Position numbers and translations under genes: made by a program. A stretch of DNA of 64,000 bases from Symsagittifera roscoffensis. Taxonomy: Eukaryota; Xenacoelomorpha; Acoela; Convolutidae. Shown piece after piece: positions 55,133 through 64,000 of this stretch. The stretch is taken from positions 99,069,705-99,133,704 of the forward strand of contig NC_087062.1 in assembly GCF_963678635.1 (NCBI RefSeq). Direction: 5' to 3'. The notes beneath the pieces were generated by a model. That model saw only the letters and a program-made list of their open reading frames with translations, made no database searches and had not been told where the DNA came from. Numbering within the stretch: the stretch's first letter is position 1; each line of letters begins with the position of its first letter.

Positions 55133-56028
55133 GTAACAGTCGCCTACTTCAGTCACATATGAGGCTTAAGAAAAATAGGCCCTATAACCATTGGTTCAGG
55201 AGTCAGGGACACTATCTCTTGTGTTTTTCTACCTCAAGAACGGTCGGAGCCAATTCGTTTCGCTTGCGACATGAGACTAGAACCCGTTACAGCTTAAAGG
55301 CTACTACCAAAATATCCCCCCACTCTAGAAAATAAGAACGTTCCCATACTTAGGTCTCAAAATACCCAAAATACACGAACGCCGTTAAAAACTGGGTCGG
55401 AACAATCCGTTAAGTTACTTTTTATTGGACAGTGGAACTTTGATCCATTTCAGATGGATCAACCTAAAACTCGCCTTATCTCAACATAGCAATCATAAAA
55501 CACACTCGAGAAAATTAAATTAGGGACTCACATGTTGATGCACTCAAGCACAGGGAGTAATTAAATTGATAAGCAACTCGAGAATTAAATAATATAACTA
55601 GATAAGTTCAATACTAATCAGTTTTGATAACAGAAGTAAGTTCTGACTCTAGAATTGGAGTTTTTGCATGAATCATTGGGACACTCAAGCTGTCCACCTT
55701 TCCATTGAAGGCTCACTCTGGTTCGTTTCGAATAGTTGTTCTCTCTTCTTTTGATTATTTCTCCTCCTATTTCAGGATAGGACAGCTCTACTCGTGTCTT
55801 ATTTTGTATCGGGAAATTGCGAATATCAATTTCCCGCTGTTTTATTCAAGTACTTTCTCGCGATTGTAAATCGGTCGTTCTGATTCTTCACTTTTGTGTT
55901 TTCAGTTGGTGCGAGAAAACTGAGCATGACAGGCTCCATTCGAAATTTTGAAAATAAAAACTTCACTCCAAAATCACGTATTTTCGTGTCCCTCAAGGTC
56001 AAACTTCCAGATATGACCGACTGGCACA
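55133..56028 (-). repeat. 5' LTR of the inner retroelement
   Basis: Partner of 31,918-32,813, same length, about 15 mismatches. Frames that run from the outer gag into this LTR (e.g. 56,866-55,826) are chimeric and end here by chance. Confidence 0.95.
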
Positions 56029-56032
56029 TTAT

Positions 56033-56866
56033 TTCTGCTTGTTCTAGTTTATCTACTAATTTTCTAAAATCTAAGTCTGGTTCACGAAATGAGGAAGGAT
56101 GAGATGCTCTCTTTTTTATAGCTATTTTCCTTAATTGAGGTGTTAAGGTCATCATTAAAATTTCTGTCATTTTTGTGTTTTTGTAGTCATGTGTATTAAG
56201 TGAATATGCTTTTCGAACTAGTGTTTCGATTCGTACTGCTAATTGTTTTATTGTTTCATTTGGTAATCTGCGTATTTCGTTGCATAAAACTCTTTGATGT
56301 TGTTTGTTTCTTTCAGAATCATACATTTTTGAAAACTCTCGTCCAAATCTTTTCCAATCTGATTTTATTTCTATAGGTAGTACTGAAAACCATTTTTGAG
56401 CATCGCCATCTAGTGTTGTTTGGATTAACGCTGTGCGTCTATGTATCCAATTTTGATGGAGTGGTGTATTAATTGGTTCAAGTCCTATATTTAAAATTAA
56501 ATTTGCTGTGACTGCGTTTAAATAGTCTTCTACAGAATATTCAGGGTCTGTTCCTGTGAACACCATCAGTGGTTTATTCGATCTTATTGATGATCCACCC
56601 ATGAGGTATGGATTTATAGTCATCTGTAGTGATTCTGCGGCATTTGGCATTTGTGAAAAATTTGAAAGTTGATTTTTTGTTATTTCGTGTTGCTGGAGGT
56701 AAAATGGAAGCGGTATTTCATTTTGCATTTGAGTTGGTTGATAAGAATGCATAGCCATTGGGTTTTGTGGCTGTATTGGTTGAAAAGATTGTGTATTAAA
56801 TGGGTTTTGTATATGCATTTGTTGTGGATTTTGTATATCTGCTGGATTTTGTGGGTAAATTTTCAT
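56033..56866 (-). pseudogene. gag: Outer element, gag capsid part, cut by the inner insertion
   Basis: Begins with a Gln/Pro/Asn-rich region (MKIYPQNPADIQNPQQMH) and continues with a Retrotrans_gag-like capsid: YSVEDYLNAVTANLIL, DGDAQKWFSVLPIEIKSDW, FGREFSKMYDSERNKQHQR, ETIKQLAVRIETLVRKAYSL. The frame runs to KLVDKLEQAEI and is then interrupted at 56,032 by the inner LTR. The missing continuation (nucleocapsid) lies at 31,913 and below. The region was one gag before the nested insertion. Confidence 0.8.
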
Positions 56867-57246
56867 ATTTTGAGATGATTGAGACTGACGCGGTCTCTGT
56901 GTGCGATATTCTTTGGTATATGGTGCAAAAATATCTAGTTGATAGTAATGATAAGTAATTCAGATAATAAGTAATAATCAGATGATAAGTAATTTCTGTT
57001 ATAAGGTGTTTGTTGTTTGTTCTTATTTTGTTGAAAAAACGGATAATTTTCACTATAATCCTGTGGAGGGTGGGGACTTTCTGGAAAATTTATTGAATTG
57101 GTCGATGTATTTGGGAGATTCCAATAATGGGAACATACGTGATTTAAATTTTGTGTATTTTTTCGGGGGGTTGATTTGTTTTTTGTTGGTGTGCATAATT
57201 ATTATTGTGTTCTGCAAAAGTGTTTTTTTAACGTTTTTTATGTTTT

Positions 57247-58403
57247 TTACGGTTTTGTCATTGGTCTATATGTCTGATAGTCCATATGTGAGTATTTTGG
57301 AGCAACCGAAGGTTTAACGGTTGACTGTAAGGTTACCTGTGGTAGTAATGTATTTGTATTTTTTGGTGTTGCTAGATTTTGACGTATTGGTGAAATACTT
57401 TGTTGTGTGGTTGTTACTGTTGTTTGGACTACTTCTTCATTTATGAAGTGTGATGGTGTTTGAATATCTTGCTGTGTAAGATTTCTGGTTCCATTGAGAT
57501 TTTCATTATGTGTGACTGTTGAATTTAAGCTGGTATTTCGTGTATCAGGTAAAAATGTATTATAAATTAATGGTGTTGCGTCAATCGTTAATGGTATTAC
57601 TTTTACATAATCTCTGTGAAAAGATATTGCACTTATCGCTTGACTCGAGATACCTTGTGGAATGTTTATAATTGCTGGATGAGACCATTCAGGGTCCCAA
57701 ACGTAATCTGATTGTTCTGCAATGACAGTGTCGTCATTGGTACTTTGGGGTTTGAAATTTTTTCTTGCTTGTGAAATTAAATATAGATTGTGGGTAAAAT
57801 AATCTATTATAAACCATGCTAAAAATTTTTGCAAATCATGTTCAGTGTTTTGTGAGACATCATTATTGGTGAAATTTTCACGGATTATATGTAAAAATGT
57901 TGCAAATATTGTGATTTCTTTTCTTACTTTTGTATGTCGGATGTTTCTGTTGGTGATGTGCTTTGAACTTCTGTTTTTTCTAATAGAGATATATAACTAT
58001 ATATTATTGCAAAAACTTCGGTAGTGAATATTGAGTTTGCTCTTTGTGAATTATGATATTGTATGCTTTTGATGTATTCTATGCATACTTTCGAAAATTC
58101 TAAATCTATATCGTCTGTTTGAATTACATATTTGTTATGAGCTGTTCGTCGTGTGCTGAATTCTATGGTGTAGATTCCATATTGTTGTGTTAGGTTACAT
58201 ATGTCTTTTAGATAATGTTCTATAATTTGTCTTTTGATTTTTACATCCGGGAATTCTGCTTTGCATGGACTGATTCCTGGTTCAAACAAATTTACGAGTA
58301 GGTTTTTACAAAATCGTGTTTGTCCTCTATCATGGAGTGAATCTATAAGAAAGGTAAAAACAGCTTCTTCATCTGGACTTTCGTCACTTTGAGTGTGGCT
58401 CAT
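57247..58403 (-). pseudogene. Outer element, N-terminal gag (or separate 5' ORF)
   Basis: 58,403-57,924 (MSHTQSDESPDEEAVFTFLI, 159 codons) and 57,834-57,247 belong together: after a one-base shift near 57,920 the text continues through a helical stretch into KFLAWFIIDYFTHNLYLISQ. The first 200 residues look alpha-helical and could be a matrix-like domain; the end is Thr/Gln/Pro-rich. About 380 bp of low-complexity sequence separate it from the capsid part. No family recognised. Confidence 0.55.
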
Positions 58404-60072
58404 GTTTTTTTTTGATGACTGTTAATATATATTTATCAATATGTCTAATTGGTTGATTCCAATTATATAGGTGTACTGGTTTGTGTTTATATTGCTTTTT
58501 TATTCTTCTTTTTCCTCTTTTTGATGAGTTCGAAGTTGTTTCTGAGTCGGAAAAATATAATTGATCATGGATGGGGCATTTTTTATTTATTGATTCCTTT
58601 AATTTGTATAGTTCGTCTAAACTGTTGGTTACTGATTCGGAAAATGCGTTACTACTTTTGAAAATCTTTTTCGTGTGATTTGTCTTTGTTTGCTTATAAT
58701 TTTTCTTTTTATTGTTTGTCGTTTTGTTCGAATGTATGCAAATGTTTGTGTATGTGGGGTTATTACAAGATCATATTTTTGGTTGTCTATTCCACAATTG
58801 TGTAAAACGATTGTTTGTTTTTTTTCATAAATTTTTGATCGACATAAGTTTTAGGATGAGGGATGCTAGAAGTTATTAGTGATTTATATTTTCCTAGACT
58901 GTTAGTCCTTACGATTTTTTGGTTAGCTTAACCTGGGTCTTTTTGTTCAGGGTTGGAGAGAAAAGTATATCGATTCCGGAGAATGATTTTTTACTTTCTC
59001 GTGGCTAGTCTAAGTTAAGGTGTTAACTTACTTAATCTTACTTAGGGGTAGTGATTGTGTTCAAGGGTTGGAGAATAGTAAATCAATCCACAAGGTTCAG
59101 GTATAATTAGAACGCAAGTAGTTCGTTAGATACTATTTTAAACTTACTAAGTCTACGATCTATCCTGGGTCTGGTAAGAAGAGGGTTCAAGTGAAGGTTG
59201 AATAACCGAAGTTCTTCACTGTTTAGCTTAATTTGAATGGTTAGTGTTATTAAAAATTTCAGGTAGTCCTGGGTCTTTTGAAAAGTTTGGGTAGTAAATC
59301 GAAGTTTGAGGTCGTTAGACACTTGATAAGTGGGTGGGGGAGAACAGAAAAGTTATTTTTGATCCAAGGATAAGCCTTGTTGATCAGAATTAAAAATTAT
59401 TGAGATAGAAAATTTATTAAGATCAAAGGATAAGCCTTGATGATCTGGTTTAAAATTAAGTAAATTTAAGTTTAAAATGGTTTAAATTTATTTGATATAA
59501 AGTTTTAGTTTTTTATGATGTTAGTTAGCTTATGATTGCTGTTATGTTTAGGTGATGAAGCTGGAACAACAGGATGATGTATATATACTAACAATTTATT
59601 GTATGCTACTATTTTTTATTTTTATATTTTAATAAATATTTTTTTCTCATAAATATGTTTCATATAATACTGCAGAAGTTGAGAAAACGATCTGAGATCT
59701 TTTTATCAATCGTTATTGTACATTAGTAATTTTGGTTAGCGCCTGAAATAATTGGTTAGCGCCTTCAAAATTTTGTGTTTGCAAATGAAAATCTAAATTC
59801 ATTGCTAATAAGATTCAAATATAAAAGTTTGTGTTTGCTTTTGCCGTACAACCATGAAACTAAATGGTAAGTTTCTACGTAGTCGTATATCGTCTCTTGT
59901 CCGAGGTCTTCTTCCAATACCGGGTAGTTCTAGTATTGTGCGGAATATCGGCTCTGATCTATTGAGTCGTAGCGACATTTCAATTAAGTTATTATCGTGT
60001 AACATTTTGAAAATGTTTTGTCTAATTTCTAATCTATATTTGGTTAATTCTAAGCTATTAAGGTCTTATTCG
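58404..60072 (-). other. Leader of the outer element
   Basis: About 1.7 kb between PBS and first ORF, AT-rich, with two copies of a ~30-bp 'GATCxAAGGATAAGCCTTGxTGATC' motif near 59,360 and 59,423. No gene recognised. Confidence 0.45.
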
Positions 60073-60090
60073 AGACTTATGGTCGCACCA
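60073..60090 (-). promoter_or_regulatory. Primer-binding site of the outer element
   Basis: TGGTGCGACCATAAGTCT on the minus strand, two bases inside the 5' LTR, starting with TGG to pair with a tRNA CCA end. Position and start are standard for LTR elements; the tRNA is not identified. Confidence 0.65.
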
Positions 60091-60092
60091 GA

Positions 60093-60501
60093 TGAGTTAG
60101 GTCCTTTTGGTTAACTCATAGAGTAATTTCGGATAGGGTACACCGTCTGCTCGTAACGCTATCTTACTTTCGGCCGGATAGATTCGTGCAACTTCTTAGT
60201 CTAATACCGATCCTAATCTTACTCTTATATCTACTAGTCTCAGGGTGTTTAACTAGTCTCTGCTAGGCTCAATAGATCTAGAGTATACTGGCTTATTGCG
60301 GCAGCTGAAGTTCTCTTGGAGAGGCAACTAATTTCTAAGTTAAATTCAAATCTCTCTGGTGCTGAAATTACAAGTAATTTCAGCACTTACAAATAAGTGG
60401 GTTGTTAGTTGGATGGATTATGATTGGTTAATATTAAATATTTTACAGTGGTAAAATATCTAATTTATCCAATAAAAAAATGTAGTTTAGATCAGGTTCC
60501 A
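60093..60501 (-). repeat. 5' LTR of the outer retroelement
   Basis: 409 bp, partner of 17,597-18,006, with about ten substitutions and one single-base indel by eye. Followed by the target duplication GAGC at 60,502-60,505. Confidence 0.95.
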
Positions 60502-60639
60502 GAGCATTCGATAAGATAAGCTTTAACGAACCACCTCCTACTGTCGCTGATTACAAAATTAACTCAGTTTTTTCGGAAAACCTTTGCAAAAAATGAAAAT
60601 TCGCAGTACGAATTATCTGCGAAAAAAACACAATGTAAC

Positions 60640-60712
60640 GATTCCGATCAAGTTGGGAATCGAACACCTAACCTCGCAATTTTTGGCGTAACAAACTAAC
60701 CACTTTTCGTAC
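60640..60712 (-). ncRNA. tRNA-like sequence (tRNA pseudogene or SINE head)
   Basis: On the minus strand a GTGGTTAGTTTGTTACGC stretch (A-box/D-arm like, 60,703-60,686) is followed by GGTGTTCGATTCCC (B-box/T-arm like, ~60,668-60,655). The two are 36 bases apart, shorter than in a real tRNA, and the anticodon arm does not fold well. More likely a tRNA-derived SINE fragment or decayed tRNA. Confidence 0.35.
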
Positions 60713-60810
60713 ATTTGCCATGGAAACATCAACTACTATTAACTAACATATATTAAGCACTGCGTTTTCGAAAGTTAAAATTTCAAAGAATTATTTCCAA
60801 GATTTATTGT

Positions 60811-61064
60811 TTAAAGCTTCCAATTCAGTTGGGGTTGTGATAGACTAAAAGTTTTGTTCGACGCATTTGATGTTAGGCTAGTTGGCAGGGTTGCAGTGAA
60901 ATGATTGCTCGATGTAGCTGAGTTGTTTATCTTTGAGAGGCAGTCATCTTTGGCCGAATGTGCACCCAGCAGAAATCCTTCTCTGTCAACGCCAAACGGT
61001 CTAAAATATTCGATCTCAAAATTAAATCTAGAAAGCGAAATATAGCTTTCAAACGTCAAATTTT
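60811..61064 (-). CDS. Possible terminal exon of another host gene
   Basis: Minus-strand acceptor TTGTTTTTGTAG at 61,065-61,076, then an open frame (LTFESYISLSRFNFEIEYF, later EGFLLGAHSAKDDCLSKINN) to a TAA at 60,811-60,813. AATAAA follows at 60,808-60,803. Composition is non-repetitive and Ser/Asn-rich at the end. No domain and no upstream exon recognised, so this stays tentative. Confidence 0.35.
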
Positions 61065-61076
61065 CTACAAAAACAA

Positions 61077-62380
61077 TATGAAGTTGACTCTTTTTTGTGG
61101 CTCAAGAAATTTTACATTGCTACCAAAAAAGAGCACATTAAGCCAGGGATAAATTAGAAACACAATTTGCAGAGATTTTGATGGAATAAGAGAGAAATGA
61201 TAGACAGCAATACAATCAAAGAGCAAACATTGAACATTTAAAATTTTATGTCCATGAGGATCTTGTCATCTTATAGTCCCCCCCCCCATTTCTATTGCAA
61301 AAGGGAAAAATCGCATCTACATTTACTATTCCCATGTTCTGAATCATCGTTGGATCGGATCTTTACAGGTGGGTAGGTGTTCCGAGCTCATTAACATGGC
61401 GCGATGAAGGGGGGGTTGGGAGGGGGGTACATGGGAAAGTAGGTGAGGGAAAGCGATCCTAATTAAAGAGGCGGGGCAGGGGAAAGTAGATGCGGGGGCA
61501 ATTGTTAAGTAGATCCAATGATTTTTACCAGCAAGCTGGGGGAGTGCGAGCCATTTGACCTCATTTGTAAAACAGTAATTTTATAGCATAATTTCGACCA
61601 ATTGAACATTCCCCCCTCCTAAAACAATTTAAGGACGAGATTGTTCATATGCTTTAAAGTAGTATTTTCAGCCAATCAGATTGGAGCACAGTACAGGCTG
61701 GCCTTACGGCTTGAATTGGCGGGAAATTGTACGCATGATTAATTTAGGGAAATTAACAGTTTTTTCAAATGGAGACTAGGAGCTACAGACAGTATCTAAT
61801 CTAGTAAAAAGAGGTTTGGATCAAAACAAGGCGGCAAAAGTGCCTATCTTAATAGTAAAACAGTTATACGTCGGCAAAATGAAAATCTAAGCTGAACTTA
61901 TCGTTCGACTTTCAAAGAAAGTGCGGAATGTTTATGTGCTTTTTTTCAATTATTTTGAAATAAAAAAAAACGTTTTATATGGGTGACTACGATATTTTAT
62001 TTTTTGATCCAAACTCTTTACGCTTTACCAATCAAGTAGCAAATGCATCACAACTCTTAAATGCAATCCAATTCGAGCAGCTTAGATCATCAGGGACAAG
62101 TTTTTTTCACCACTAAATTAGTCGGGATAAATGTCAAAATCATTCCTTCCAAACTCATTCAGAGCGTACTGACCGGACTGAAAAGTCGGCGAGGTGCCAG
62201 GTAATGCGATATTCTCACGCTACAAAAACATCATTTCTTTTCAAGTTCTCCTGCAGCCCGCAAAAACGCTGAGGGTAAGGAGAGGGGGTATTGTTTTTTT
62301 TAAATCTCGCTGCCAAAATTTGCCAAAGGGTCCACATCATTACAAGGCCAAACTTTGCATTCTGTGCATCGTAAGCGGAT
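61077..62380. other. No gene recognised; G/C-run-rich stretch at 61,277-61,510
   Basis: A C-run at 61,277-61,286 and several G-runs between 61,408 and 61,500 stand out in AT-rich sequence and may be a decayed MITE. No ORF of note in the remainder. Confidence 0.4.
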
Positions 62381-62700
62381 TCCGCAACAGGCAAAATCAG
62401 ATTTGTCGCGGAATCCGCAACTTTGCTACTTTTTTAAAATCTTCCTCGCTGTTTTGGATTCCAGAAACAAATACCTAAAACACTCAAACTCGTTCCGAAA
62501 ATAGGCGATTCTGCGGAATCCACAACCGTACTTGCAGAATCCAGAACAGTTTGTGGAATCCACAAACAAATAATAAAACATTTGTATAGTTAAATTGAGC
62601 TGTTGCGGATTCCACAAATGTGAGCGGAATCCACAACGCGTAAGTGGAATCAGCAAATTTTAGGTGGAATCCGCATTTTGTTTGCGGATTCTGTTTATAT
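62380..62700. repeat. Degenerate cluster of GCGGAATCCRCAA motifs
   Basis: About ten variants of TGCGGAATCCACAA, in both orientations (e.g. GCGGATTCCGCAAC, GTGGAATCCACAAA, GTGGAATCCGCATT), irregularly spaced at 15-40 bp. Continued in a second cluster at 63,128-63,545. Confidence 0.75.
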
Positions 62701-62819
62701 ATATGTATATGTGTAGTATAGCGTTTAAAATTATATCTTTTAATTACTGGTCAACAGAAAAAATCAATCTCAATTACAACATTGATCAACTACTAGGTTG
62801 AAACGTTTGGTCTCAGTTC

Positions 62820-63005
62820 CTGTCAACCCAACTTCGATTTCAAATCCTGTCAACTTCGATCTCAACTTCGATCCCAAATACTGACCTACTGAACTTCGAT
62901 CCCAAATAGTGACCTAACGATCCCCAATACTGACCTACTTCAATCTGAACTTCGATCCCAATTACTGATGCAATCCCAAATACTGACCTAAATTGGCGAT
63001 ATGCT
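62820..63005. repeat. Degenerate tandem repeat AACTTCGATCCCAAATACTGACCTA
   Basis: Five to six imperfect copies of a ~25-30-bp unit built from AACTTCGATCCCAA and ATACTGACCTA. Confidence 0.75.
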
Positions 63006-63127
63006 GTGTGTTGTGTTTCCATACACTCTCAATCCAATGACTCCAAAAATTGAATTTATTGGGTGTTGTGTTTCCAAAAAACTAAAAGCTGATATCCACC
63101 AATTTAGTTAACACATGTTTTGAGATT

Positions 63128-63545
63128 TGTTCGTGGATTCCGCTGACAATGGTTTAGTCCATGCCTTTAAATTTCGCATTGCTATAGATAAGAATTCCAG
63201 CTCTATCTTTCAAATGTTCATATGCAAGTTCAATAAAAGACAAAATTCTGATAAAACCCACTTACAGTTTGCGGATCCGTTGACATTTGCGGATTCCGCT
63301 CAAAAATTTTGGGGATTCCAATTACATTTACGGATTCCACGGATTCCACATTGTACATTTTGTGGAATCCACTTACAGCTGCGGAATCCAGTACAACTAG
63401 CTATATTCGCTTGTTGCAGAATCCGTGGCAAAACAAATGTGCCGACAAAATTTACGTTACAAGTATTTGTACGCGGAATCCACGGAAGTTTTCTAAAAGG
63501 AATCCACTCACATTTTGGAACATGGTTAACGGTTTGTCTATGAAA
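63128..63545. repeat. Second cluster of GGAATCC/GGATTCC motifs
   Basis: About twelve variants (TGCGGATTCCGCTC, ACGGATTCCACGGATTCCAC, TGTGGAATCCACTTAC, CGCGGAATCCACGG), as in the cluster at 62,380-62,700. Confidence 0.75.
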
Positions 63546-64000
63546 TCCAGGAACACATAGACACAAAATTGTGCGCCTATCCGGTGCACAGTTTGGCCTC
63601 GTTATGATATTGGTTTTATTTCACAATAACCTTTTCTGGCCGGCCAAACCTAAAATTTTACAAAGGGTTTTTTGAAGTCAATATAAATACTTTCCCGGAT
63701 GTTGAATTCCCTTTAGAAAAAACTTTACTACTTTTAGTGGAACGCACTCCTGCCAATTCAATCAACCATACATGCTCAGCCTAGCTTAGGTCCCTGAAAA
63801 CTAAAAGTCCATGGTGCATATTTCTTTAAAGAGGTCGGAACAATAGTGAAATAAGCCAATTGGATACAAGTAATAAAAGTTGAAATTGCACAAAACCCAA
63901 AGAAAGCGAAAGCAAGATTAAAATAAATTATGTAAATCAATATTAGTTGTGCAAAGTTGGCAGAAGGCATAATTTCCAGATAATACCAGATCAAGCGCAG
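63546..64000. other. No gene recognised
   Basis: AT-rich end of the window. A 'GGCCGGCCAAACCTAAAATTTTACAAAGG'-like piece near 63,638 recalls an internal block of the MITE family but is too short to call. Confidence 0.35.

Larger units (their letters stand above)
31918..56028 (-). mobile_element. Inner giant LTR retroelement (24.1 kb) with macro- and SGNH-like domains
   Basis: Two LTRs of 896 bp each (about 15 differences by eye) enclose gag-pol on the minus strand plus about 10 kb of extra coding sequence. TTAT at 31,914-31,917 and 56,029-56,032 is the target duplication if the LTR is taken as GTAACAG...GGCACA on the plus strand. The insertion lies inside the outer element's gag, between capsid and nucleocapsid. 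GC content is well above that of the outer element and host flanks. The enzyme order is Ty3/gypsy. At least 13 breaks (stops, frameshifts, a pol deletion, a tandem duplication) make this copy non-functional, but most domains are legible. Confidence 0.93.
17597..60501 (-). mobile_element. Outer LTR retroelement (Ty3/gypsy type with env-like gene), interrupted
   Basis: Bounded by LTRs of 410 and 409 bp (about 10 mismatches and one indel by eye) and by the 4-bp direct repeat GAGC at 17,593-17,596 and 60,502-60,505. Without the nested 24.1-kb insertion the element is about 18.8 kb, large for a gypsy element. Order on the minus strand: 5' LTR, PBS, ~1.7-kb leader, gag, protease, RT, RNase H, integrase, small membrane ORF, proline-rich ORF, env-like ORF, further 3' ORF, ~1.7-kb 3' region, LTR. 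The order PR-RT-RNase H-integrase is that of Ty3/gypsy and retroviruses. Numerous stops and frameshifts show it is not functional as it stands. Confidence 0.93.

Noticed and set aside
55826-56866. A 346-residue intact gag protein
   Set aside because: The last ~68 codons are inner-LTR sequence; the frame is a chimera created by the nested insertion.

Overview
The window is animal nuclear DNA, most likely from an invertebrate that I cannot place further. Evidence for this: split genes with GT-AG introns, several families of cut-and-paste transposon relics, and LTR retroelements of Ty3/gypsy type with env-like genes. There are no bacterial-style operons, CRISPR arrays or rRNA genes.

Layout. (1) 1-17.6 kb is AT-rich host DNA. 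It holds the 3' part of a host gene on the minus strand (exons near 8.26-7.95, 7.38-7.28, 7.10-6.89, 3.84-3.63 and 3.00-2.76 kb; the last four join in phase and encode a one-pass membrane protein). It also holds seven relics of one hAT-like MITE family (two with perfect 8-bp target duplications), a long-inverted-repeat element, a solo LTR and several tandem repeats. (2) 17,597-60,501 is one LTR retroelement on the minus strand, flanked by the 4-bp duplication GAGC. Its own length is about 18.8 kb: 5' LTR, PBS, gag, protease-RT-RNase H-integrase, a small membrane ORF, a proline-rich ORF, an env-like ORF and a further 3' ORF, then the 3' LTR. Many stops and frameshifts break it. (3) Inside its gag, at 31,918-56,028 and flanked by TTAT, sits a second minus-strand LTR retroelement of 24.1 kb with two 896-bp LTRs. 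(4) 60.5-64 kb is host DNA with a possible terminal exon, a tRNA-like sequence and degenerate GGAATCC repeats.

The inner element is the most unusual part. After its leader (a 14-bp satellite and three 69-bp repeats) come gag with two zinc knuckles, protease, RT, RNase H and integrase. The pol ORF ends in about 150 residues that read like a macro (ADP-ribose-binding) domain of the TARG1/ALC1-like kind. Behind pol lies about 10 kb of further coding sequence that standard gypsy elements lack. It starts with a coiled coil and an SGNH/GDSL-hydrolase-like domain and runs on through more than 2,000 residues I do not recognise. This accessory block was probably one very long ORF (or two). It now carries a 2.4-kb tandem duplication, an 877-bp deletion in one copy, and several stops and frameshifts. 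The hexamer CTCAAG/CTTGAG is strikingly frequent across the inner element.

Counting by eye, the outer LTR pair differs at about 10 of 409 positions and the inner pair at about 15 of 896. The ages therefore agree with the nesting order, and both insertions are fairly recent. All function calls rest on motif reading without database searches.
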